A stretch of 64,000 nucleotides of DNA from SSF26 sp037443945 (GCA_037443945.1 JBBINH010000009.1:1-64000), one strand, 5' to 3'. Positions 8,691-17,605 are shown, numbered from the stretch's first letter. The notes: generated from the letters alone by a model not told the origin. Numbers and translations are program-made.

Positions 8691-9983
8691 TCAGCGGCGG
8701 ATATTCGTGAACGCAGCCCGTCCCGGATAGATGGCGGCCTCACCCAGCGCTTCCTCGATGCGCAGGAGTCGGTTATACTTAGCCACCCGGTCGGAACGGG
8801 CCGGCGCCCCCGTTTTGATCTGAGCTGTGTTCAGCCCCACAACCAGGTCGGCGATGGTGGTGTCTTCCGTCTCGCCCGAGCGATGGGAAACCACCGCGGT
8901 CCAGCCGGCGCGGTGGGCCATGTCTACGGCCGCGATGGACTCGGTCAGGGTGCCGATCTGGTTGACCTTGCACAACAGAGCGTTGCAGGCCTTCTCGGCG
9001 ATGGCGCGGCGAATGCGCTCGGTGTTCGTCACCAGGAGATCGTCGCCCACGAGCTGGATGCGATCGCCCAACGTCGCATAAAGCTGCTGCCAGCCTTCCC
9101 AGTCGTCCTCGGCCAACCCGTCTTCGAGGGAGATGATGGGGTATTTGTTCACCCAATCCTCGTAAAACGCCACCATTTCCGCGCTTGTGAGCTTGCGCCC
9201 CTCTTTGGCCAGGTGGTATAGCCCCGTTTCGGGCTCGTAAATCTCGCTGGCGGCGGGATCCAGCGCAATCATGATGTCCTCGCCGGGCCGATACCCGGCC
9301 GTTTCGATGGCCTTGAGGATGACTTCGATGGCCTCGGCATTGGAGCGCAGGCTGGGTGCATAACCGCCTTCGTCGCCGATATTCGTGCTATAGCCTTTGG
9401 CCTTGAGCACCTTCCGGAGGGCGTGATAGGTCTCGGCGCCCCAGCGCAGGGCTTCGGCAAAGCTAGGCGCGCCCACAGGCATGATCATAAACTCCTGCAG
9501 ATCGGTGGAATCGACCGCATGCTTGCCGCCGTTGAGGATGTTCATCATCGGCACAGGCAGGGTACGGGCACCCACACCGCCCAGATAGCGGTAAAGCGGA
9601 AGTCCCACCGCATTGGCCGCAGCGTGGGCGCAGGCCAGCGAGACACCGAGGATGGCGTTGGCGCCCAGCTTGCTTTTGCTAGGTGTGCCGTCTAGCTCGA
9701 GCAGGATATGGTCGATCAGAGCCTGCTCGGTCACATCCACGCCGAAAAGGGCATCGGCGATGACGTCGTTGACGTTCTCGACGGCTTTGCGCACCCCCTT
9801 GCCGCCGTAGCGGTTGGGTTCATCGTCCCGCAGCTCCAGGGCTTCGTGGATGCCAGTGCTGGCGCCGCTGGGCACGGCCGCGCGTCCCAGATCGCCGTCT
9901 TCGGTTATAACCTCGACCTCGATGGTAGGGTTCCCGCGACTATCGAGGATCTCGCGGGCGTGGACAGAAGCGATTTCGTACAT
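8691..9983 (-). CDS. eno: Enolase (phosphopyruvate hydratase)
   Basis: Interconverts 2-phosphoglycerate and phosphoenolpyruvate in the cytoplasm. The protein has 430 residues, the normal length, starting MYEIASVHAREILDSRGNPT. Family motifs are all in place: GDEGGYAPS, SLEDGLAEDDW, LVGDDLLVTN, the catalytic-lysine segment LLCKVNQIGT and SHRSGETED. ATG 9983 follows an AAGGAG box at good spacing. It sits 93 bases downstream of the class V aminotransferase gene on the same strand, so the two may be co-transcribed. Confidence 0.98.
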   Translation of the reverse strand: MYEIASVHAREILDSRGNPTIEVEVITEDGDLGRAAVPSGASTGIHEALELRDDEPNRYGGKGVRKAVENVNDVIADALFGVDVTEQALIDHILLELDGTPSKSKLGANAILGVSLACAHAAANAVGLPLYRYLGGVGARTLPVPMMNILNGGKHAVDSTDLQEFMIMPVGAPSFAEALRWGAETYHALRKVLKAKGYSTNIGDEGGYAPSLRSNAEAIEVILKAIETAGYRPGEDIMIALDPAASEIYEPETGLYHLAKEGRKLTSAEMVAFYEDWVNKYPIISLEDGLAEDDWEGWQQLYATLGDRIQLVGDDLLVTNTERIRRAIAEKACNALLCKVNQIGTLTESIAAVDMAHRAGWTAVVSHRSGETEDTTIADLVVGLNTAQIKTGAPARSDRVAKYNRLLRIEEALGEAAIYPGRAAFTNIRR

Positions 9984-10076
9984 GCGCAAAACTCCTTGGG
10001 GACTCGGAGGAACGGCAAAGTGAGGAAAGTTCCGGAATGCCCGCCGTCGCAACGGCAAGGGCACCCGGGGCCATCT

Positions 10077-11177
10077 TCAAAGACGCAAGAAAGCATCCAA
10101 CACGGCGAACAACGCCTCCATGTCGGCAGGGGTCAGTTCGCCCATGTGAGCAATACGAAAGGTCTGGTTCTTGAGGCGGCCGTAACCGTTGCCGATGACC
10201 ATCTGCTGTGCTTTGGCGTATTGCACCATGGCGGCCACGTCAAGGCCACGGTTGTTGCGGATACAGGTCACGGTCGGCGAGGCGTAACCCGGTTCCGGGA
10301 AAAGGGCGAAGCCGTGACCGGCGGCCCACTCGTGGGTCATGCGCATCATGGCGGCGTGGCGCTCAAAGCGGGCCTCCAGGCCCTCGGCCAGGATGCGCTC
10401 GAACTGGCACCGGGCCGCGTAGAGCAACCCGATGGCAGGCGTGGCCGGGGTCGTCTTCCCCTCGGCAAAGGACCGGGCCAGAAGCACCAGGTCGAAGTAC
10501 CAACCGCGATGAGGCACCTGCCGGGCGCGGTCCAGAAAGCGGGCGGAGGCGGCGGCAAAGGCCAGACCCGGCGGCAGCGCCAGGGCCTTTTGGGACGAGG
10601 TGAGCAGGAAATCGAGCTCCCAGGCGTCGAAGGGGATGCGCACGCCGCCGGCCGAGGAGACGGCATCCACCAGCACCAACACGTCAGGATAGCGCTCGCG
10701 CACCAGGCGGGCGATGGCCTCGATATCGCTCAGTGTGCCGGTACTCGTTTCGTTATGGACCACGGTCACGGCGTCAAAACCACCGGCGGCCAGGGCCGCA
10801 TCCACATCTTCCGGCCGGACGGGCTGACCCCAGGGCAAATCCACGCGCACGGCTTCCAGGCCGTTGCCCAGGGCCACCTGATGCCAGCGTTCGGCAAAGG
10901 CGCCGTTGACCATGTTCAGCACTTTTCGGCCCGGACGCACGCCGTTACGCACGGCGGCCTCTTGCAGGCCCGAACCCGATGCCGTCACGATGAAAACCTG
11001 TTGTTCGGTTAGGAACAACCGCTTGAGCTTGGCGGCGACGTCGTAGAACAGGGCCTGAAACTCGCTGCTACGATGGCCGACCATGGGTCGGGTCTGGGCC
11101 GCGGCGACCTCGGCGGCGACTTCGGTGGGACCCGGAATGTAAAGACGAGGATGATCGAGGTTGGCAAAACCGGACAT
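10077..11177 (-). CDS. Class V aminotransferase (serine/alanine-glyoxylate type)
   Basis: PLP-dependent aminotransferase of 366 residues, similar to alanine-glyoxylate and serine-glyoxylate aminotransferases. Recognisable segments are the N-terminal IPGPTEV, the glycine-rich ASGSGLQEAAVRN, the HNETSTG and VDAVSSAGG stretch that holds the PLP ring, and the Schiff-base lysine in SSQKALALPPG. ATG 11177 gives the usual short N-terminus (MSGFANLDHPRLYIPGP). It would supply glycine or hydroxypyruvate from glyoxylate; downstream enolase would fit a route from serine through 2-phosphoglycerate, but glycerate kinase is not in view. Exact amino donor is not decided by sequence. Confidence 0.85.
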   Translation of the reverse strand: MSGFANLDHPRLYIPGPTEVAAEVAAAQTRPMVGHRSSEFQALFYDVAAKLKRLFLTEQQVFIVTASGSGLQEAAVRNGVRPGRKVLNMVNGAFAERWHQVALGNGLEAVRVDLPWGQPVRPEDVDAALAAGGFDAVTVVHNETSTGTLSDIEAIARLVRERYPDVLVLVDAVSSAGGVRIPFDAWELDFLLTSSQKALALPPGLAFAAASARFLDRARQVPHRGWYFDLVLLARSFAEGKTTPATPAIGLLYAARCQFERILAEGLEARFERHAAMMRMTHEWAAGHGFALFPEPGYASPTVTCIRNNRGLDVAAMVQYAKAQQMVIGNGYGRLKNQTFRIAHMGELTPADMEALFAVLDAFLRL

Positions 11178-11505
11178 GGCAGGTTGGGGATATGCGGGGA
11201 TAAACGATGGGGATTGTGTTTGTGCGCACAACCGATGCAAGCATACCAGCAAGGGATAGAGGGCGCCAAGCGGCGCCAACACGGTAATGACCTATTCGGC
11301 TGCCCGCCACCGTGCGCTCTGCGCCGATGGGAAATCGGCCCTATTGGGCGCTGTGCGCCGGGCGTCGGCCTACGCCGACGCACCCCTATGCGGGGCGACT
11401 TCGGTCGGCACATAGGCAGTTACCAAACACGAACGAAAGGTTTGGTGTGCGGGCGCCTCCTCGCCCCACAAGGCGAACGGCGCCGGGCCCGTTGGGCCGC
11501 GCCGT
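11178..11505. other. Non-coding spacer with structured repeat
   Basis: A 328-base gap between galK and the aminotransferase, both on the minus strand. I see no credible gene. Its core (11281-11382) is one copy of a repeat found again at 62354-62447. The remainder is GC-rich with several short inverted repeats around GGCGCC. Confidence 0.6.
11281..11382 (+). repeat. Dispersed intergenic repeat, copy A
   Basis: Shares long identical blocks with 62354-62447: TAATGACCTA, CCCGCCACCGTGCG, GCCGAT-N5-ATCGGC and GGGCGTCGGCCTACGCCGAC. Two hairpins are conserved: GCCGAT/ATCGGC with a 5-base loop (11323-11339) and GCGTCGGC/GCCGACGC with a CTAC loop (11362-11381). The blocks between hairpins differ in length, including a 7-base insertion in this copy, so the stems appear better conserved than the linkers. 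It could be a MITE/REP-like element or a small structured RNA. Confidence 0.65.
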
Positions 11506-12654
11506 TCAAAGGGCGCGTTGCCGGACAACGGCGGCGCCGTCGGCGGCCGTGGTGATGGTGATGGTCGGTTCCAACCCGGTAGCAGCCCGATAGGCGGTCG
11601 CCACCTCGGCGGCGAAAGCCTCGGCCTGTGCGGCCACAACCAGGGCTACAGCACAACCCCCAAACCCGGCACCGGTCATGCGGGCGCCCAGGCAACCGGG
11701 ATGGCGGCGGGCCAGGGTGACCATCGTATCCAGGGCCGGGCTGCTGACCTCGAAATCATCGCGCAGACTGACGTGGCTGGCATCCATCAAACGTCCCAGG
11801 GTGGCGGCATCGCCCCGACGCATGGCCGCCGCCGCGGCCAGGGTGCGGTCGTTTTCGCTGATAACATGGCGCGCTCGCCGGCGGATGACCTCATCCAATT
11901 CCCGGTCGCGGGCGCTCAGCTCGGCTGCGCTCACATCGCGCAGGGCCGGGACGCCGAAATGACGGGCCGCCGCTTCGCACTGGCGACGGCGTTCGTTGTA
12001 GGCCGAATCCACCAGGCCGCGCCGGGTGGCCGTATCGAGAATGACGACCACGACCCCTTCCGGCAAGGGTACCGACTGCGTTTCCAGGGTCCGGCAGTCG
12101 ATCAGCAGGGCATGACCGCGACGGCCGGCCGCGGCAATCATCTGGTCCATAATCCCGCAGCGGACGCCTACCCAGGCGTTTTCGGCCCGCTGGCCCAGCC
12201 GCGCCATGGTGGCCGGTTCCCAGGCAAAACCGGAGACGGCCTGAAAAGCCCGCGCCGTGGCCATTTCCACCGCCGCCGACGACGAGAGACCCGCTCCCCG
12301 TGGCACATCGCCCGTCAGGACGCCCTCCCAGCCGCACAGGCTGTAGCCGGCCTCCTGCCAGGCCCAGGCCACCCCTTTGAGATACTCCGCCCAGCCCTTA
12401 TCCGGCTGCAGGGCGTTCAAGCTGAATTCGGCCCATTCCGCCAGGTCGAGGGCATAGACCCTAACCCGCTTATCCGGTCGTGGGCGTAGGGCAATCCATA
12501 CGGCCCGCTCGATGGCCATGGGGAGGACAAAGCCGTCGTTGTAGTCGGTATGCTCACCGATGAGGTTGACACGACCCGGCGCCCGCACGACGAAGTCGGG
12601 TTCGCCCTCGTAAAAGGTCGCAAAAGCGTCGATAACACGGGTGAGAAGCGACAT
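11506..12654 (-). CDS. galK: Galactokinase
   Basis: GHMP-family kinase that phosphorylates galactose at C1 in the Leloir pathway. The 382-residue protein has the galactokinase signature RAPGRVNLIGEHTDYNDGFVL near the N-terminus, the phosphate-binding GAGLSSSAAVEMATA, the catalytic segment VGVRCGIMDQM, and the C-terminal MTGAGFGGCAVAL. I prefer ATG 12654; a TTG at 12666 would add four residues. No galT or galE is adjacent. Palindromes at 12692-12768 lie in its 5' region and may be regulatory. Confidence 0.95.
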   Translation of the reverse strand: MSLLTRVIDAFATFYEGEPDFVVRAPGRVNLIGEHTDYNDGFVLPMAIERAVWIALRPRPDKRVRVYALDLAEWAEFSLNALQPDKGWAEYLKGVAWAWQEAGYSLCGWEGVLTGDVPRGAGLSSSAAVEMATARAFQAVSGFAWEPATMARLGQRAENAWVGVRCGIMDQMIAAAGRRGHALLIDCRTLETQSVPLPEGVVVVILDTATRRGLVDSAYNERRRQCEAAARHFGVPALRDVSAAELSARDRELDEVIRRRARHVISENDRTLAAAAAMRRGDAATLGRLMDASHVSLRDDFEVSSPALDTMVTLARRHPGCLGARMTGAGFGGCAVALVVAAQAEAFAAEVATAYRAATGLEPTITITTAADGAAVVRQRAL

Positions 12655-12691
12655 AGCCGGTCCCAAAAGAGCGAAGTGGGTAACTCGTTAA

Positions 12692-12768
12692 TCGGCGACA
12701 AGCCTATCGGCTTATGGGTCGCCGAAACGGGCAATCGGTTCCATGGCTGTACGCCGATGGTTATCGGC
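12692..12768. promoter_or_regulatory. Inverted repeats upstream of galK
   Basis: Two palindromic structures in the 341-base gap between galK and the divergent oxidoreductase (12655-12995). The first pairs TCGGCGAC (12692-12699) with GTCGCCGA (12718-12725) and nests AAGCC/GGCTT (12700-12713). The second is GCCGAT-GGTT-ATCGGC (12753-12768), the same palindrome as in the dispersed repeat. Either could be an operator or a 5'-UTR hairpin of galK. No gene is visible in the gap. Confidence 0.4.
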
Positions 12769-12884
12769 AAAAAACGTGCGGGAAGTTTGCCTGCGGAATG
12801 ACCGCCGACAACGCACCCCGGCAGTATGACACAAGCGCCCGCCGCCGCTCAAGTCATAGAAGGTGAGCGAGACGAGATGGGTGA

Positions 12885-12955
12885 TTTGCACGTTTGCACG
12901 TTTGAACGTTTGCACGTTCTAACGTAGCATGATCGTTTGAACGTTCCAACGTTCC
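12885..12955 (+). repeat. Octamer tandem array (TTTGMACG), copy A
   Basis: Seven 8-base units, mostly TTTGCACG or TTTGAACG with decayed versions TTCTAACG and TTCCAACG, interrupted once by an 11-base insert. It lies in the spacer just before the oxidoreductase ribosome site. The reverse-complement version of the same 8-base period occurs at 59454-59491, so this is a repeat family and not a chance run. Confidence 0.7.
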
Positions 12956-12995
12956 GCGGATACATTGCTCTCGTTGACGAAATCGGGAGGACATC

Positions 12996-14330
12996 ATGTC
13001 GGCGAACTATACCCAGCTCTCCTATTGGCTCAACACCTACGGGCCGTACACGCCGAATCCGCCTGTCGAGGGCCATGTGACGGCCGATGTGGCCATCATC
13101 GGCGGTGGCTATACGGGCCTGACCACGGCCTATTTTCTGCGCAAGGCCGAACCCGCCCTGCGGGTGGTCGTCTTGGAGGGGCAGATCATCGGTTATGGCG
13201 CCAGTGGACGCAACGGTGGCTTTGTCATGACCCTCTTCGGCCTGAGCCCGGGCGTAACGGCTCTGCTCTTCGGCCGGCAACGCACCCTCGAAGCGCATCG
13301 CTACTGCGAACGCGCCGTGGACCTGGTCCAGGAGCTCGTGCGCGCACACCGGCTCCAGAGCGATTTCGAATACACCGGCTTTCTCCGCCTGGCCACCGTG
13401 CCCGGTCATGTCAAACGCATCCAGCACGACCTGGAATTGCTCACCGGCATGGGCGTGACCGGCATCGAATGGCTGGACCGGGATAAGGCCCGCAACGAAG
13501 TGAACAGCCCCTGGGTCCTGGGCGCCTGGAGCGAGGCCCGCTGTGGGCTTTTGCATCCGGTCAAACACGTCCGTGAGCTGAAACGCCTTGCCCAGGAGGT
13601 CGGCGCCGAGATCTACGAACATACGCCTGTGACCGCCGTGCGCCGGGGCACACGCTTGACTCTGACCACGCCGCAGGGGACCGTAACGGCGAGCAAAATC
13701 GTCTTCGCCACCAATGCCTATTCCCATCTCCTCTCCCCCATCCGTTATAAGCAGGTTCCTGCTTTCACCCACATGGTCATCACCGAGCCGTTGACCGCCG
13801 CGCAACTGGCTTCCATCGGCTGGCAACGACGTCAGGGAGTCGAGGATGCGCGCAACCTGGTGCACTATCTGCGGCTTACCGTGGACAACCGTCTGGCCAT
13901 CGGCGGCGCCGATGTCACCGTAGCCTATGGCCGCGATATGAACCGGGATCGGAACGACCGCATCTTTCGGCAACTGGAGAGGGACACCGTGGCCCTGTTT
14001 CCCGGCTTGCAAGGCGTGCGTTTCGTCTTCCGCTGGGGCGGTCCTGTCAGCGTTACCATGGATATGGCGCCTGCCATCGGCATGGTCGGTGACCCGCGTG
14101 CCTGGTATAGCCTGGGTTGTATCGGACACGGCGTGGCCCTGGCCCATCTCAACGGCCAGACCTTGGCCGATCTGGTCCTGGAGCGTCGGACCGACCTGAC
14201 TTCGGTCTGGTTTGTCAATCGCAAGCCCGTGCCCTGGCCACCCGAACCGCTGCGCTGGCTGATTTCCCAGGCCTTGCTGGGCTATCTCCATGCCGAGGAT
14301 TGGTGGTACGAACGGGGCCGAAAGGCTTGA
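12996..14330 (+). CDS. FAD-dependent amine/amino-acid oxidoreductase (DAO family)
   Basis: Flavoenzyme of 444 residues in the D-amino-acid-oxidase/glycine-oxidase superfamily. The dinucleotide-binding motif is DVAIIGGGYTGLTTAYFL near residue 32, followed by the second FAD motif GASGRNGGF. The C-terminal region has the RWGGPVSVTMDMAPAIG and LGCIGHGVALAHLNGQ segments typical of gamma-glutamylputrescine oxidase-like (PuuB) proteins. It probably oxidises a secondary or primary amine to aldehyde plus ammonia and hydrogen peroxide. A strong ribosome site (GGGAGGA) precedes ATG 12996. It stands alone between galK and the ABC transporter, so the substrate is not indicated. Confidence 0.82.
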   Translation: MSANYTQLSYWLNTYGPYTPNPPVEGHVTADVAIIGGGYTGLTTAYFLRKAEPALRVVVLEGQIIGYGASGRNGGFVMTLFGLSPGVTALLFGRQRTLEAHRYCERAVDLVQELVRAHRLQSDFEYTGFLRLATVPGHVKRIQHDLELLTGMGVTGIEWLDRDKARNEVNSPWVLGAWSEARCGLLHPVKHVRELKRLAQEVGAEIYEHTPVTAVRRGTRLTLTTPQGTVTASKIVFATNAYSHLLSPIRYKQVPAFTHMVITEPLTAAQLASIGWQRRQGVEDARNLVHYLRLTVDNRLAIGGADVTVAYGRDMNRDRNDRIFRQLERDTVALFPGLQGVRFVFRWGGPVSVTMDMAPAIGMVGDPRAWYSLGCIGHGVALAHLNGQTLADLVLERRTDLTSVWFVNRKPVPWPPEPLRWLISQALLGYLHAEDWWYERGRKA

Positions 14331-14355
14331 ACGCCATCGCGCCAGGCCCTGAGCA

Positions 14356-15249
14356 TCAGCCCTTGAGGGCGCCGGCCAACAAGCCCCGCATGAAAAAGCG
14401 CCCCAGGAAGATGTAAACCAGCAAGGTGGGCATGGCCGCCAGAAGGGCCCCCGCCATCTGCACATTCCATTCCACGATGTAACTGCCGGCCAGGTTATAA
14501 AGCGCCACCGTCACCGGCCGAATGGCCGGGTTCTGGGTCAGGATCACGGCGAAGAGAAACTCGTTCCAGATGGAGGTGAACTGCCAGATCATCACGACGG
14601 CAAAGGCAGGCATCGAAAGAGGCAGCACCACCAGGCGATAGATGGTGAAGATGTTGGCGCCGTCGATCTTCGCCGCCTCGACCAACTCGTTGGGGATGGT
14701 GGCGTAGTAGTTGCGGAAGATAAGCGTCGTGATCGGGATGCCGTAGACGATGTGGACAAAGGCCAGACCGGCGATGGAGCCGTAACCCGGAACCAGGCCT
14801 CGCAAGGACGAAGGCACGCCCAAGGCGTCGGCCAGGGCGTTGATGCGTTGCAGGACCTGCACCAGCGGGATGAGAATGCTCTGATAGGGGATGAACATCC
14901 CGAACAGGAGCAGCGGGAACAAAATTTCGGCCCCGCGAAAGCGCCATTTGGCGAGGACATAGCCGTTGACCGATCCCAGCAGCGCCGAGAGGATAGTTGC
15001 CGGAATGACCAGGTAAATGCTGTTGCGGAAGTAGGGCTGCAGTTGTTCGAAAGCGCGTAAAAAGCTCTCCAGGCTGGCAGACGAAGGGAGATACCACATC
15101 CGGGCTAGATTGGCCTCGGCATAAGGCTTCAAACTGGTCACCACCAACACATACACCGGCAACAGGTAGAAGGCGCTGGCTGCTATCAGGGCCGCGTAGA
15201 GGACCATGCGGCCTATCCGACGCAGAAGCAGGTCGGGTCGGGCGGTCAT
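14356..15249 (-). CDS. Carbohydrate ABC transporter permease (MalG type)
   Basis: Inner-membrane permease of 297 residues with six predicted helices and the ABC-permease EAA loop ELVEAAKIDGANIFTIYRLVVLPLS (longer than shown is not needed; the EAA...G core is at about residues 195-215). It belongs to the CUT1 sugar-uptake class (MalG/LacG). ATG 15249 overlaps the stop of the upstream permease by one base, so translation is coupled. Together with the upstream permease and binding protein it forms an importer that lacks its own ATPase gene here. Confidence 0.9.
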   Translation of the reverse strand: MTARPDLLLRRIGRMVLYAALIAASAFYLLPVYVLVVTSLKPYAEANLARMWYLPSSASLESFLRAFEQLQPYFRNSIYLVIPATILSALLGSVNGYVLAKWRFRGAEILFPLLLFGMFIPYQSILIPLVQVLQRINALADALGVPSSLRGLVPGYGSIAGLAFVHIVYGIPITTLIFRNYYATIPNELVEAAKIDGANIFTIYRLVVLPLSMPAFAVVMIWQFTSIWNEFLFAVILTQNPAIRPVTVALYNLAGSYIVEWNVQMAGALLAAMPTLLVYIFLGRFFMRGLLAGALKG

Positions 15250-16235
15250 CAGAGTTCTGCCTCCCTGCGGGTGCTGTAGATAAGATAGGGAATCACGAGC
15301 AAACTGACGCTGAGCAACAAGAAAATGGCGATCGAGGCTCCTTGGGCGTAGTGATCGCCTTGAAAAGTGGTTTCGAACATAAAATAGGCCGGCACATCGG
15401 TGGCAAACCCCGGGCCTTTTTTGCTCATGGCGGCCACCAGGTCGAAAATCTTGAGCGAGATATGGCCGAGGATGATGACCACGCTCAACGTGATCGGCCG
15501 CAAGAGCGGAAAAACGATGTGGCGATAGACCTGCCACTCGTCGGCCCCGTCCACGCGGGCTGCCTCGCGTAATTCCTCCGGTATCCCCCGCAGGCCGGCC
15601 AGATACATGGCCATGACATAACCCGACATCTGCCAGGTGGCGGCGATAACGATGGAAAACATCGCTACCGGGATGCCGAAGTTCGGCGTCGTCAGGAATC
15701 CCAGCCCGATACGGCCGAGAAATTGCCCGAACTCACCGGTCGGCTGAATGTAGAGCACCGTTGGGTCGGTGTACCATTGCGAGAGCGGCAGATTCAGACC
15801 GTTCAACAGCACATTGATACCGGTCAGACGGCCCGTCGTCGGGTCGCCGGGCGCCAACAACCATCGCCAGGTTACGCCGGTAACGATGAAGGAAATGGCC
15901 ATCGGGAACAGGAACAGGCTGCGGAAGACGTTTTCCCCGCGCACACCCTGATCGAGGAGGATGGCCAGCCCCAACCCCAGCAAAATACAGGCCGATAGAA
16001 ATGAAATCGTAAAAACGATGGTGTTGCGGATATCAATTTGAAAGCGAGGATTGGCAAACAACCGGGCATAATTGACAAAACCGCTCCAGGAGAGATCGGG
16101 GCGCAAGCCATCCCAATTGGACAGGGAAACCCAGCCGCTCCAGGCGATAAACCCATACACAAAGACCCCAACGGCCAGGGCCGAAGGCAGGATAACGAGA
16201 ACGGAGATGATTCGATCCCAGGGGAGATGACGCAT
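15249..16235 (-). CDS. Carbohydrate ABC transporter permease (MalF type)
   Basis: Permease of 328 residues with six to seven predicted helices and the EAA loop around ELREAARVDGADEWQVYRH. It is the MalF/LacF-type partner of the downstream permease. I start at ATG 16235 (MRHLPWDR); a longer frame back to 16292 would begin inside the hairpin that follows the binding-protein gene. Its expression is probably set below that of the binding protein by this hairpin. Confidence 0.9.
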   Translation of the reverse strand: MRHLPWDRIISVLVILPSALAVGVFVYGFIAWSGWVSLSNWDGLRPDLSWSGFVNYARLFANPRFQIDIRNTIVFTISFLSACILLGLGLAILLDQGVRGENVFRSLFLFPMAISFIVTGVTWRWLLAPGDPTTGRLTGINVLLNGLNLPLSQWYTDPTVLYIQPTGEFGQFLGRIGLGFLTTPNFGIPVAMFSIVIAATWQMSGYVMAMYLAGLRGIPEELREAARVDGADEWQVYRHIVFPLLRPITLSVVIILGHISLKIFDLVAAMSKKGPGFATDVPAYFMFETTFQGDHYAQGASIAIFLLLSVSLLVIPYLIYSTRREAEL

Positions 16236-16255
16236 GATACCGTGCTCATGGTACA

Positions 16256-16287
16256 GACAAGGCAGCCCCGCACGAGGCTGCCTTGTC
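16256..16287 (-). terminator. Attenuating hairpin after the binding-protein gene
   Basis: A perfect 12-base stem, GACAAGGCAGCC/GGCTGCCTTGTC, with an 8-base loop, 25 bases after the binding-protein stop and 20 bases before the first permease start. There is no long U-tract, so partial termination or 3'-end stabilisation of the binding-protein message is more likely than full termination. Such hairpins are common between binding-protein and permease genes. Confidence 0.75.
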
Positions 16288-16312
16288 GTCAAAGCGGGCT
16301 AAACGACACAAA

Positions 16313-17605
16313 CTACTTGCAGACCCCGGCATCCTTGCAGGCCTGGGCCAATCCGGCCTGGGCCTTGGCCACATCCCGATCGGTGACGAAGACGGTCATC
16401 ACGTCGTTGATCAGCGTCACCCAGGATTCCGAAGCGGCGGCGCCATGGGCCAGGCTGGGTACGATGGCATCTTTGGCCCAGTCTTGCATGGCCGACTGCA
16501 GGTAAGGCCCAAACAGATTCGCATCGCAGTCGTTGCGGGCGCAGATGGAGCCTTTGACCGGGTTAAAGGCCTCTTGACCTGCCTTGGAGCCGACCAAGCG
16601 CAGCCATTCCCGCACCTGCTGCGGATGAGGGGCATTCTTGGGCAGACCAAACGTGTCGGAGAGGGCCACAAAGATGCCTTGCGTGCCCGGCGGCGGAGCC
16701 CAACCCGAATCGGCAAACCCTTTCGCCAGGTTATCGGCATCCACCCAGTCGCCCATGATGGTCATCCCGGCCTTGCCTTGGATGACCAGATCGTTGGCCT
16801 GATCCCACGAGAGGGCGGAGTGATCGGGATTGGCGTATTCGAGCATCTTCGCCATGGTGTCCAGGGCCTGTTTCACCTCCGGGCCGTTCCAGTCGGTTTG
16901 GCCGGTCCAAAGGCCGTTGTATTTTTCGGCGCCGAGGGTGCCGGCCAGGATGACCTCAAAGAGATGCGTCGAGGCCCAGATGCCCACATCGCCCAGGGCC
17001 AGGGGGGTAATGCCCTTGGCCTTCATGGCTTCCGCCAGAGTGAAGAACTCGTCAAACGTGGTCGGCGGCTTCCAGCCGTTGGCCTCGAACACCTTCTTGT
17101 TATACCAGAGCACATTGGCCCGGTGGATGTTCACCGGCACCGACCAGTAGCTGCCGTTGTAGGAGATGATCGCCAACACCCCGGACGGGAAGACCTTCTC
17201 CCAACCTTCTTCCTTGAAGAGATCGTCCAGCGGTTCCATGTAACCGGTAGTGACCCATGTGTCGATCAGCTCATGGCCCATATGGACCTGGAAGGAATCG
17301 GGAGGATCGCCACCCAACATGCGGGCCTTGAGCGCCGGTTTGGCTTCGAAGCCGGCACCGCCTGCCACGGTGGCATTGATGATCTCCACGTCGGGGAACT
17401 TCTGCTTGTACATGTCGAAGAGCTTGAGCAACCCGGCCGCTTCACCGCCGGTCGTCCACCACGAGAAAATCTCCAACTTCTTCTCGGTGGGCGCCGGCGC
17501 TGCCGGGGTGGGCGTGGCTGCCGGCGCCGGTGGCGCACAGGCACTCAGGAACAGGACCGCCACGAGCATCAGGCCCAGCAGAGACCACAGTGTGTTACGA
17601 GACAT
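16313..17605 (-). CDS. Extracellular sugar-binding lipoprotein of ABC transporter
   Basis: Solute-binding protein (family 1, MalE/UgpB-like) of 430 residues. The signal peptide ends in a lipobox, LFLSAC, so the mature protein should be anchored to the outer face of the membrane at Cys, followed by an Ala/Pro/Thr linker. The mature part begins LEIFSWWTTGGEAAGLL, a common start for CUT1 sugar-binding proteins, and has the WYNKKVFEANGWKPPTTFDEF segment. ATG 17605 has a GGAGGAG box. It is the first gene of the transporter operon, behind a consensus promoter at 17798-17826. Oligosaccharide or polyol import is likely, but the ligand is unknown. Confidence 0.92.
   Translation of the reverse strand: MSRNTLWSLLGLMLVAVLFLSACAPPAPAATPTPAAPAPTEKKLEIFSWWTTGGEAAGLLKLFDMYKQKFPDVEIINATVAGGAGFEAKPALKARMLGGDPPDSFQVHMGHELIDTWVTTGYMEPLDDLFKEEGWEKVFPSGVLAIISYNGSYWSVPVNIHRANVLWYNKKVFEANGWKPPTTFDEFFTLAEAMKAKGITPLALGDVGIWASTHLFEVILAGTLGAEKYNGLWTGQTDWNGPEVKQALDTMAKMLEYANPDHSALSWDQANDLVIQGKAGMTIMGDWVDADNLAKGFADSGWAPPPGTQGIFVALSDTFGLPKNAPHPQQVREWLRLVGSKAGQEAFNPVKGSICARNDCDANLFGPYLQSAMQDWAKDAIVPSLAHGAAASESWVTLINDVMTVFVTDRDVAKAQAGLAQACKDAGVCK

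Noticed and set aside
12849..14465. Long minus-strand open frame (538 codons) opposite the FAD oxidoreductase
   Set aside because: It is antisense to a gene with clear FAD motifs, has Gln/His/Gly-rich low-complexity composition typical of antisense frames in GC-rich DNA, and matches no family that I know.
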